Below, piece by piece: positions 38,591 through 46,107 of a stretch of DNA of 64,000 bases. A model generated the notes under the pieces. The model was given only the letters and a program-made list of their open reading frames with translations. It was not told the origin of the DNA and ran no database searches. The position numbers and the translations under genes were made by a program. Source of the DNA: Myxococcales bacterium (GTDB taxonomy: Bacteria > Myxococcota_A > Polyangia > Nannocystales > Nannocystaceae). The stretch covers positions 1 to 64,000 of the forward strand of contig JACKDV010000007.1 in assembly GCA_020633315.1 (NCBI GenBank), in the 5' to 3' direction. The first letter of the stretch is position 1; every line of letters begins with the position of its first letter.

Positions 38591-41521
38591 TCAGCGCAGG
38601 CGAAGGCGTCGCCGCGCGTCGATGGTGATGGTCTGGGTCTGGTTGGCCTCGATGAGCAGCTGCTCGTAGCGCACGGCCTCGCCGGCGGCCGGGATGACCA
38701 CCGACAGCGCCGAGGCGTTGACCTGGGGCGCGGGAAGGGCATCGAGGAGGGCGTTGGGCTGGTCGGCGACCTCGGTGCCCAGCGCGACCCCGGTGGCATC
38801 CTCGAGCAGGATGCCGTCGTCGCTCGCCGCGCTGCCCGAGCCGTCGACGCTGGTGTCGGGCACGGTCATGCCGTTGGGGGTCGAGACCACCGCGGCGTGC
38901 TGGGCACTGGCGCGGGAGCTGAGGTTGGCGCCCTCGGGGCTGAGGATCTCCCCGTCGATGTTGTCGTCCTCGAAGTCGTAGACGGAGACGCCTTCGGTGG
39001 CAGCAGGGCCTCGCGAGCGGTGGCCTCGCATGTTCTTGTTCCTGACGATGGGCTCGCCTTCGAGCGCGCCTCCACCCTTGCCGCCTCCGAAGGATCGCTT
39101 GTACCTCACCCGTCCGCCGCGACGGAACCGGCCGCGCCTGCGGGCCGGGGCGAGCATGATCCGATCGGCTTCCTCGTAGTAGGGCTCGTCCATGTCGGCC
39201 ATGGCGGTGGGCTCGGGCATGGGCTCGGGCTCGGGCTCGACCGGCATCGCGATCTCCTCCTCCACGGGAGGAGGCTCGTCGACGAGCATGTGCTTTCCGG
39301 GGGCCCCGGTCGCGACGACGGGCTCCTCGGGCGGCGGAGGCTCGGGGGGCTGCTCCAGCTCCGGCGGAACATTGGCCCGGATCTTGGCGAAGGACTGCGC
39401 GGGGTCGTCGCTGGGCTCCGACGACGCGGGCAGCGAGCTCTTGAATTTCGTCTGGAGGACGCCGCGGTTCTCGTCCTTCTTGCCCTTCTTGCTCTTCTTC
39501 TTGGAGATGGTCTCGAGCTCGACCTCGATGTCGGCGTTCTTCTTGTCCTGCTCGACCGACTCGCTCTGCTCGAGCTTGGCCAGCTCGCCGCCCAGCTCGA
39601 TCGCGGCCTGGTACTGGGCCTCGGCCTGCGCATAGTCGCCGGCGGAGGCGGCCCTCTCGGCCTCCTCGATCAGCGACTCCTGCTGCCGGAATTGCTCGGC
39701 CGCCCGCGCACGGGCCTGCTCCTTCACCCGCCGCTGCAGGGCCACGTCGCCCTCGCCGGAATCGCTGCGCCCCTCGATCACGTCGATGTTGGACTGCAGC
39801 CGCGACATGTTCTCGTTGCGCACGCCGAGCTGCTCGAGCTGCTCGAGCTTGGCCTGCGCCTCTTCGAAGTCGTTGCTCAGGTAGCCCTCCACCGCCTCCT
39901 GGAACAGCGCGTCGGCGGCGGCCGAGCCCACCTCGCCCACCCCCAGGCCGTAGGTGAGGCCCTCGCCCTCGCCGAATTCCTCGACCACGTTGTGCTCGCC
40001 CGCCTCGAGGCGCGAGCGATAGCGCGGGGGCAGGTGCAGCGTGACGTGGGAGGCCGCGATGGGGGCGTCGAGGGTGGGCAGCGGGAGCTCGCGATGCTCG
40101 CGACGCTCCCACGGATCCTGCTCGCCGAGCAGGATCACCTCCACCGGGAACGAGAGCAGGCCGTCGACCGTCTCGAGCGAGCGCTTGAGGGGCAGGCGCC
40201 AGGCCCCGCCCTCGCCCCGGCTGGGCAGCGCGGTCTCGCCGGCCACCCGCGCGCCGATGATGGTGAGGCCGGGGGGTGGGCGCACGGTGAGGTGTGCGCC
40301 TCGATCGTTGCGCAGCTCGTAGTGGGCGCGCATGAGCACGCGGCCCTCCTCGGTGGTGGCCATGGTGTACGAGGCCACGTCGACCACGGTGGGCGGCCCG
40401 GGCACGGGCACGAAGCGCAGCAGCTCGAGGCTGCCGCCGGGCGAGCTCGCCGAGTGACGATAGGCGGCGGTGGGCGTGCCCTCGACCAGGCCCTGCCCCC
40501 ACTCGGGCAGCTCGGCCGCCGCGATCGCGCTCCACTCGTCGGCGCGGGGGATCACCTCGACCTCGCCGTCGCGCGCCACCTGCAGGCTCAGCTCGCTGCG
40601 CCAGGCCTCGGGCTCGATCCGCGGCAGCGAGAGGCTGGCCTCGTCGCCCGCGGGCACGGCCTGACTCCAGCGCAGCTCGAGATCCACCCGCCCCGAGGCC
40701 GGGGAGGAGAGCTGGAATTCCAGGGCATCACCGTCGCGTGACCAGCCGGCGATGTTGCTGCCCTCCACGGTGAGGTCGTCGCCCAGGCCGGCCACCGTGG
40801 CGCGCACGCGCTCGAGGCTGCCGTGGCGGAGCTCCCACTGCAGGTGCGCGCGGCCGCGGAGCTCGGCGTCGCCCACCGTCAGGCCCACCCCGGCGTGCGC
40901 CACCGCGAGGGTCTCGCGGGTCGGCGGGGCTCGGTCGGGATCGCGCAGCTCGAGGGCCACGCGGCGGGCCCCCGACCACACGATGCCGCCGTCGAGCACG
41001 GGCGGGGCCTCGGCGCCGTCGGTCTCGACCACGGGCACGGGCACCCGCCCCGGCACGCTCACCGTGAGCCGCCCGCGCGTGGCGGGCATGAGCGCGAGAT
41101 CGATGGGCTGGTCGAGCGAGCCCGGGACGAAGGCCCGCAGCTCGAGCTCGCCCGCATGCTCGACGAACGCGGCCAGGTGGGTCCCGCCCGGCAGCGAGAC
41201 CACGGGCGCGCGCCGGCCGTCCCAGGTGGCGGAGCTCAGCTCGATGCCCGGACCCAGCAGCGGCTGCCACAGCCACCCGGGCGTCTGTACCTCGAGGCTC
41301 CAGCGCACGCGCAGCTCCCAGCCGCCCTCCACCGGGCGCAGCTCGGCCTCGCGCTCGGCCACCCAGGGGCCCAGCGCGGGCGGCTCGTGATCCTCGCCCA
41401 GCTCGCGCAGGGCTTGGTAGCTCGTCCACGGCAGCTCGACCGCATCGACCTCGTCGGGCGCGAGGGCGGTGGGATCGAGGGCGGCCGAGGCCAGCCAGGC
41501 GGGGACGAGGAGCGGATTCAC
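38591..41521 (-). CDS. Large exported protein with coiled coil and basic linker, long member of the pair
   Basis: About 976 residues from GTG at 41521. The N-terminal half is beta-rich and resembles the downstream gene (GWLWQPLLGPGIELSSATWDG; YELRNDRGAHLTVRPPPG). Residues about 555-700 are helical and TPR- or coiled-coil-like (LFQEAVEGYLSNDFEEAQAK, AAEQFRQQESLIEEAERAAS), ending in a Lys-rich run (KKKSKKGKKDEN). A Pro/Glu-rich linker and an Arg/Gly-rich basic patch (ARRRGRFRRGGRVRYKR) come next, then VYDFEDDNIDGEILSPEG. The last 40 residues repeat the paralogue's tail (VVIPAAGEAVRYEQLL). The start is uncertain: upstream frame contains the TATAAAG promoter-like sequence and a terminator hairpin, so it is unlikely to be coding. 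Confidence 0.8.
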   Translation of the reverse strand: MNPLLVPAWLASAALDPTALAPDEVDAVELPWTSYQALRELGEDHEPPALGPWVAEREAELRPVEGGWELRVRWSLEVQTPGWLWQPLLGPGIELSSATWDGRRAPVVSLPGGTHLAAFVEHAGELELRAFVPGSLDQPIDLALMPATRGRLTVSVPGRVPVPVVETDGAEAPPVLDGGIVWSGARRVALELRDPDRAPPTRETLAVAHAGVGLTVGDAELRGRAHLQWELRHGSLERVRATVAGLGDDLTVEGSNIAGWSRDGDALEFQLSSPASGRVDLELRWSQAVPAGDEASLSLPRIEPEAWRSELSLQVARDGEVEVIPRADEWSAIAAAELPEWGQGLVEGTPTAAYRHSASSPGGSLELLRFVPVPGPPTVVDVASYTMATTEEGRVLMRAHYELRNDRGAHLTVRPPPGLTIIGARVAGETALPSRGEGGAWRLPLKRSLETVDGLLSFPVEVILLGEQDPWERREHRELPLPTLDAPIAASHVTLHLPPRYRSRLEAGEHNVVEEFGEGEGLTYGLGVGEVGSAAADALFQEAVEGYLSNDFEEAQAKLEQLEQLGVRNENMSRLQSNIDVIEGRSDSGEGDVALQRRVKEQARARAAEQFRQQESLIEEAERAASAGDYAQAEAQYQAAIELGGELAKLEQSESVEQDKKNADIEVELETISKKKSKKGKKDENRGVLQTKFKSSLPASSEPSDDPAQSFAKIRANVPPELEQPPEPPPPEEPVVATGAPGKHMLVDEPPPVEEEIAMPVEPEPEPMPEPTAMADMDEPYYEEADRIMLAPARRRGRFRRGGRVRYKRSFGGGKGGGALEGEPIVRNKNMRGHRSRGPAATEGVSVYDFEDDNIDGEILSPEGANLSSRASAQHAAVVSTPNGMTVPDTSVDGSGSAASDDGILLEDATGVALGTEVADQPNALLDALPAPQVNASALSVVIPAAGEAVRYEQLLIEANQTQTITIDARRRLRLR

Positions 41522-41699
41522 GGGCGGGTGCGGATGCGGGCGGGGCCGAAACGCCGGGCGCGGCGGGTCACTTACAGCGGGGGCGGGCAACCATGGGACG
41601 GACCGAGGGGACCGCGGTCGCAGGATTCCTTTATACGCAGGGGGCGGGGGCCGGGTTCCCGTACCGGGAGCAAATCGCCCCGCCCGGAGCCCCAACGCA

Positions 41700-41738
41700 G
41701 CGAAGGGGCGCGTGCCCTCGGTGGGCCGGCCCCTTCGC
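41700..41738 (-). terminator. Hairpin downstream of the duplicated-domain lipoprotein
   Basis: Perfect 10-bp arms (GCGAAGGGGC at 41700-41709 and GCCCCTTCGC at 41729-41738) enclose a 19-base loop, 24 bases past the stop at 41762. No T-tract follows, so this is a probable but not classic terminator. It separates the lipoprotein gene from the exported pair. Confidence 0.55.
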
Positions 41739-41761
41739 GGTCGGGTCATGGGCTCGGTCGG

Positions 41762-42781
41762 CTACTTCTTGAGCTCGACCTCGATGTCCCACTTCTTGGA
41801 GATGGTGTCCTCCTCGACGGTGATCCGCGGATCCTCGTTGAACACCATGATCTTCTTGCCGTACTTCTCCTCCTCGGTGGGCTCGCCCCACTTGGCCTTG
41901 ATGAGGGCGAGGATCTCGTCCTTGGCCTCGGGCACGGGCTCGAAGTCGATGCCGACGCGGAAGCGATCGATGGTGTCGTCGTCGCCGAAGTTGGGGTGCA
42001 CGCGGGTGAACTGGCTGCCGTACTCGGTGGGCAGCAGGTCGATGTTGCTCGAGGCGGCGGCGGGGCCGAGCGCGCTCAGGTCCTTGCCGGTGAACTTCTC
42101 GAGCTCCTCGCGCTTCTTCTTGGCCTCCTCCTCGGTGAGCTTCTCGAGCACGTCGGCGTAGCTCTTGTCGAGGTCGGCCCGGCTGGCGCCGAGCAGCGGG
42201 CGGTCGGACTTCTCGAAGCCGAGGGTGGCCTTGCCCTCGCCGAGCAGCTCCTTGGCGGGCAGGTAGGCCTCGAACTGCACCTCGTCCTCCTTGCCGTAGC
42301 CCTGGGAGACGGTGGCGCGGATCTTCTTGGCCTCGTTGAACCAGAAGAACTTGGGCTTGCCGAGGTCCTCGCCCTTCTTGGGCTCGCCCCACGCCTCGGT
42401 GAGGAGCTTGGCCATGTCGGCGCCCTCGATCTGCAGCGAGGCGCTCTTGAGCTTCCCGGAGTCGTCGGGGACGTAGTAGCTGAAGTAGGCGCCCTTGAAC
42501 TCGTCGAGGAACTTGCCGCCGTCCTCGAGCTCGGGCGCGGCCTTCTTGGCCTCCTCGGCCGACATGCCGAAGCTGAGCTTGGCCAGGGGCCCGGGCAGCT
42601 CGGGAGTCTTGGTCTCCTTGAGCAGCTCGGCGGGATCCTTGGCCGGGGCGGCCTGCTTCTCGGCGGCCTTCTCGTCGGTCTTGGCGTCGTCCTTCTTTTC
42701 CTCGGACTTGTCGCAACCGGTGGCGGCGCCGAGGGACAGCGCCAGGGCCACGGTGGTGGTGAGGATGGTGGTGAGCTTCAT
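41762..42781 (-). CDS. Lipoprotein with internally duplicated domain
   Basis: 339 residues. The signal peptide ends in a lipobox (LSLGAATGC). A Lys/Asp/Ala-rich spacer follows to about residue 55. Two related units then appear: LLTEAWGEPKKGEDLGKPKF...FNEAKKIRATVS around 130-165, and LIKAKWGEPTEEEKYGKK...FNEDPRITVEED around 295-330, suggesting an internal duplication. The GMSAEEAKKAAPEL stretch is reminiscent of SmpA/BamE-like domains, but I would not assign it. It is unusually Lys-rich for its neighbours. ATG at 42781 begins the signal peptide. It is divergent from manA with a strong palindrome between them. Confidence 0.85.
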   Translation of the reverse strand: MKLTTILTTTVALALSLGAATGCDKSEEKKDDAKTDEKAAEKQAAPAKDPAELLKETKTPELPGPLAKLSFGMSAEEAKKAAPELEDGGKFLDEFKGAYFSYYVPDDSGKLKSASLQIEGADMAKLLTEAWGEPKKGEDLGKPKFFWFNEAKKIRATVSQGYGKEDEVQFEAYLPAKELLGEGKATLGFEKSDRPLLGASRADLDKSYADVLEKLTEEEAKKKREELEKFTGKDLSALGPAAASSNIDLLPTEYGSQFTRVHPNFGDDDTIDRFRVGIDFEPVPEAKDEILALIKAKWGEPTEEEKYGKKIMVFNEDPRITVEEDTISKKWDIEVELKK

Positions 42782-42887
42782 GATGTCGTCGTCGCTGGGG
42801 TTGGCAAGACGAGGGCGAGCGGGCCGCCCCGACGGGTGATCGTCGGGATGATGCGGTGAGCACCATGGCCAGCCCAAGGCCATGACC

Positions 42888-42923
42888 CCCTTGGCCACGT
42901 GCGTGCTCGCACGTGACCAAGGG
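42888..42923. promoter_or_regulatory. Large palindrome between the lipoprotein gene and manA
   Basis: The 16-base arms 42888-42903 and 42908-42923 match at 15 positions with a 4-base spacer. The arms contain CACGTGCG and its complement and CCCTTGG/CCAAGGG. The site lies in the 242-bp divergent gap, 107 bases from the lipoprotein start and 101 bases from manA. It may be a bidirectional operator or form a strong hairpin. Confidence 0.65.
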
Positions 42924-43023
42924 CTTTGACGGTTATCGCTACTACAAATGGGTCGTTGGCCGTGGGCTGGCGTACACATGGGGATCGCGTCGTGTCCTCG
43001 GGACGAGGCATGCTTCGCGGGCC

Positions 43024-44211
43024 GTGTGGTGCCTCGACGCTCCGATCCAGCCCTACGCTTGGGGCTCGCGCTCCAGCCTCGCGATGCTCCAGGGCCGCCC
43101 CGCGCCCACCGACCAGCCGGAGGCGGAGCTGTGGATGGGCGCGCACCCGCGGGCGCCGTCGCGGCTGCGGGACGGCCGGGGCACCTCGCTGCTGGAGGCG
43201 ATCGAGGCACGGCCCGAGGCGATGCTGGGGCCGGCGGTGTGCCGCCGCTTCGGCGCGCGGCTGCCCTTCCTGCTCAAGGTGCTCGCGGCGGCCGAGCCCC
43301 TGTCGCTGCAGGCCCACCCCGACGCGACCCGGGCTCGCGCGGGCTGGGAGCGCGAGGAGGCGGCGGGGATCGATCGCGACGCGCCCGATCGCAACTATCG
43401 TGATCCCTGGCCCAAGCCCGAGCTGGTGTGCGCGCTGGGACCGTTCTCGGCGCTGTGTGGCTTCGCGCCGGTGGAGCGCAGCCGGGCATGGATCGAGCGG
43501 CTGGCCGTGCCGACGCTGCGCGAGCTGGCGGAGCCGCTGTGGTCCGAGCCGGTCGGCGACGGACTGGCCGCCACCGTGCGTGCCTTGCTGACGATGCCCG
43601 AGCCCGCGGCGGTGGTCGACGCGGTGGTGGAGGCCTGCCGTCGCGAGCACGAGCGCGAGGCCGGGCTGACCTGGCCGATGCGCCTGGGCGAGAGCTATCC
43701 CGGCGATCCGGGCGTGCTCGTGGCGCTGCTGCTTCGGCAGGTGGAGCTGCGTGCGGGCGAGGCCCTGTTCCTCGGGCCCGGTCGGCTGCACTGCTACCTG
43801 CAGGGCACCGCGGTGGAGATCATGGGCAGCTCCGACAACGTGCTGCGCGGCGGGCTGACCCGCAAGCACGTGGACGTGCCCGAGCTGCTGAGCGTGCTGC
43901 ACCGGGGCACCGAGGCGGTGGAGGTCGTGCGCCCGCGGGCCGTGTCGGCGACGGAGGGGGTCTACGACACGCCCACGCCCGAGTTCTCGCTGTCGAGCCT
44001 CGAGCTACCCGCCGCGGGTCGATCGAGCATCGCGATCACCGGCCCCGAGCTGCTGCTGTGCGTGGAAGGGGAGGCGCGGGTGCACGGCGAGGGCGAGCCC
44101 CTGATCCTGCGCTCGGGACACGCGGTGTTCGTGCCGGGCTCCGCCGCGTCCTACGAGCTGCGCGCGGCCGCGGGGGCGCGGGTCTTCCGGGCCACCGTGG
44201 GCGAGCGCTGA
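43024..44211 (+). CDS. manA: Mannose-6-phosphate isomerase, class I
   Basis: 395 residues against 391 in E. coli ManA. It interconverts mannose 6-phosphate and fructose 6-phosphate in a zinc-dependent reaction and feeds GDP-mannose and glycan synthesis. The opening PIQPYAWGSR, the zinc-site LSLQAHPD, the KPELVCALGPFSALCGF block, the active-site LHCYLQGTAVEIMGSSDNVLRGGLTRKHVDVPELL and a C-terminal cupin-like strand region are all present. The start is GTG at 43024, which matches the family N-terminus; upstream frame extends but lacks conserved sequence. It may be transcribed from the divergent region that contains the 42888-42923 palindrome. Confidence 0.95.
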   Translation: MWCLDAPIQPYAWGSRSSLAMLQGRPAPTDQPEAELWMGAHPRAPSRLRDGRGTSLLEAIEARPEAMLGPAVCRRFGARLPFLLKVLAAAEPLSLQAHPDATRARAGWEREEAAGIDRDAPDRNYRDPWPKPELVCALGPFSALCGFAPVERSRAWIERLAVPTLRELAEPLWSEPVGDGLAATVRALLTMPEPAAVVDAVVEACRREHEREAGLTWPMRLGESYPGDPGVLVALLLRQVELRAGEALFLGPGRLHCYLQGTAVEIMGSSDNVLRGGLTRKHVDVPELLSVLHRGTEAVEVVRPRAVSATEGVYDTPTPEFSLSSLELPAAGRSSIAITGPELLLCVEGEARVHGEGEPLILRSGHAVFVPGSAASYELRAAAGARVFRATVGER

Positions 44212-44387
44212 GATACGAGCCGGCTCGCTCCTCGGGTCTGGCTCTCTTCGTCGAGTGTCCCATCGTGCCCCGGTGGGGCATCGTGCCCGGCTCGCACGCG
44301 GTGGCAATCGTCGCGCAGCGGTACGCAGCTCGCTCGAACGGAGGTATGACCCTTGCACGGTGGCCCGGTCACCCGAGGAGGACTCCC

Positions 44388-45023
44388 ATGAAACGCACCT
44401 TCACCGATCTTCCGCGACGCGAGCTGCTGCTGTCCCTGGGCCTGCTGGGCCTGGCCGGCTGCTGGGGCAGCTTCAGCCTCACCGGCCGCGTCTACGACTG
44501 GAACGGCTCGTTCAGCAGCAAGTGGGCGAGCTGGGCCGTGTTCCTGGTGTTCATCATCCTGCCCGTGTACGGCACCCTGCTGTTCATCGATGCGATCGCG
44601 CTCAACACCATCGAGTTCTTCTCGGGGCGCAACCCGGTGCAGCGCAAGGCCGACCTGGGCAACGGGCATCACCTGGTGATGCACGGCGACGAGGAGCGCA
44701 CGCGCCTGCGGGTGGAGCACTACGAGGGCGATCGCCTGGTGCGGACCTTCCACGTGGAGCGCCTGGCCGACGACGAGCTGCGCATCAGCGACGGCGAGGG
44801 CCGGGCGCGCCTGCACGTGGCGGGGCATCGCGGCGGCGCCCGCCTGCGCGACGAGCAGGGGCGGACCATCGCCGATCTCGATCGCGAGGCCTACGAGGCC
44901 GCGGCAGCGGCGGGCCGAGAGGGGCGATCGATGGCCGAGCCGGTGCTCGACGGCCTCGACACCCCCGGGCTGCATCGCATGCTCGCCACCTCCGATCGCC
45001 TCGCCCGTCGCGGCTGGGCCTGA
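44388..45023 (+). CDS. DUF3332 family lipoprotein
   Basis: 211 residues. The lipobox LGLAGC is followed directly by WGSFSLTGRVYDWNGSFSSK. A hydrophobic region (AVFLVFIILPVYGTLLFIDA) and ALNTIEFFSGRNPVQ then appear, which together are the signature of DUF3332 proteins. The function of this family is unknown. A charged C-terminal half (HYEGDRLVRTFHVERLADDE) extends beyond the conserved core. ATG at 44388 has a strong Shine-Dalgarno (GAGGAGG). It is flanked by manA upstream and a bidirectional terminator downstream. Confidence 0.85.
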   Translation: MKRTFTDLPRRELLLSLGLLGLAGCWGSFSLTGRVYDWNGSFSSKWASWAVFLVFIILPVYGTLLFIDAIALNTIEFFSGRNPVQRKADLGNGHHLVMHGDEERTRLRVEHYEGDRLVRTFHVERLADDELRISDGEGRARLHVAGHRGGARLRDEQGRTIADLDREAYEAAAAAGREGRSMAEPVLDGLDTPGLHRMLATSDRLARRGWA

Positions 45024-45041
45024 GCCGCGGCGGTTCGAACG

Positions 45042-45083
45042 AGCGAAGGGAGGCCCGCGGTCGCGCGAGCCTCCCTCGTTTCG
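45042..45083. terminator. Bidirectional terminator between convergent genes
   Basis: GGGAGGC (45048-45054) and GCCTCCC (45069-45075) form the stem, extended by partly paired CGAA/TTCG flanks and ending in CGTTTCGT. It lies between the stops of the DUF3332 gene (45023) and the Cys-rich lipoprotein (45109). Confidence 0.7.
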
Positions 45084-45108
45084 TGTGCGGGCCCCGAGGG
45101 CGCGCGGG

Positions 45109-46053
45109 CTATCCGGGCGGCGGCGGGTAGCAGCAGCCGAGGTAGCAGAAGTAGTCGGTCGGGCAGTCCGAGGTCATGGCGCAGGCCATGTCGCCCGGGC
45201 AGCTCACGCCGCCGCAGCCCTCGGGCGGCTCGGTCTCGCCGAAGCAGATCTCGCACTCCTCGGGCACGCAGGGGTTGCCGCAGTCCTCGATCTGCGGGGT
45301 GCACTCGCTGCAGGCGTCGAGGTTGTCGAGCGCACAGTCGGGGCTCGAGTTGAGGAAGATCCACACCGAGCCCTCGTCGGTCTGCACCTCGCAGCAGCCG
45401 AAGCAATCGCAGCCGGGCGGCACGAAGGGCTCGCAGAAGTCGAGGCAGCCCTGCTCCTGGTTGGGCGGCTGGTTGTTGCAGTTGTTGCCGCCGGTGTACT
45501 CGCAGTTGATGTCCGCGCCCGGGTTGGCGGGGTCGCAGCGCAGGTCCCAGAGGCAGCCGTCGTCGCCCTGGCCGCTGTTGCCGTCGAAGAAGCAGTCCTG
45601 ACGACAGTCCATGTTGTCGCCGGGCAGGCCGGTCTGGAACGAGCCCTCGTCGTCGTCACAGGGTCCGGTGCACTCGGGGTCGAACAGGTCGATGAAGCCA
45701 TCGCCGTCGTCGTCCAGGCCGTTGCCGCAGGCCCACACGGTGCCGCCGCAATCGATGGGCTGGCCGGGGTTGCCGGTGGTGGTGCCCTCGGTGGTGTCGG
45801 TGGTGTCGGTGGTGTCGGCGGGACCGTCGGTCTGGGCCACGGTGGGATCGGTCGACCCCCCATCCATCGTGCCCTGCTCGGTCGTGGCCGGGTTGGTCGT
45901 GCCGCTGCCGTCGGTCGGGCCACCCGCGGTGGGAACCCCGCTCTCGGTCGCGTTCTCGGTGTCGGTCCCGTCCTCGCCCGTCTTGCCCTCGCAGCCGCTA
46001 CCGACCGAGAAGGTAAGAGCGCTGACTACCATGAATCGTAGTGCGGCCCTCAT
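45109..46053 (-). CDS. Cys-rich lipoprotein with Thr/Gly linker
   Basis: 314 residues. A signal with lipobox (TFSVGSGC) is followed by a linker to about residue 100 rich in Thr, Gly, Asp and Ser (DTTDTTDTTEGTTTGNPG). A domain with about 30 cysteines follows. Its first part, ACGNGLDDDGDGFIDLFDPE, has a thrombospondin/EF-hand-like calcium loop seen in MopE-like surface proteins. The C-terminal part is packed with CxxC-type pairs and ends GCCYPPPPG. Such proteins are probably disulfide-rich and surface-exposed. It is divergent from another lipoprotein 54 bases away. Confidence 0.85.
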   Translation of the reverse strand: MRAALRFMVVSALTFSVGSGCEGKTGEDGTDTENATESGVPTAGGPTDGSGTTNPATTEQGTMDGGSTDPTVAQTDGPADTTDTTDTTEGTTTGNPGQPIDCGGTVWACGNGLDDDGDGFIDLFDPECTGPCDDDEGSFQTGLPGDNMDCRQDCFFDGNSGQGDDGCLWDLRCDPANPGADINCEYTGGNNCNNQPPNQEQGCLDFCEPFVPPGCDCFGCCEVQTDEGSVWIFLNSSPDCALDNLDACSECTPQIEDCGNPCVPEECEICFGETEPPEGCGGVSCPGDMACAMTSDCPTDYFCYLGCCYPPPPG

Positions 46054-46107
46054 CGGGTCATTGGACCGACCCGCTCCGGTCGATTCCAAGATAGAACGAT
46101 CTTCGAG

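Noticed and set aside
44266..44280. Hairpin TGCCCC/GGGGCA after manA considered as a terminator
   Set aside because: The stem is only 6 bp and no T-tract follows on either strand.
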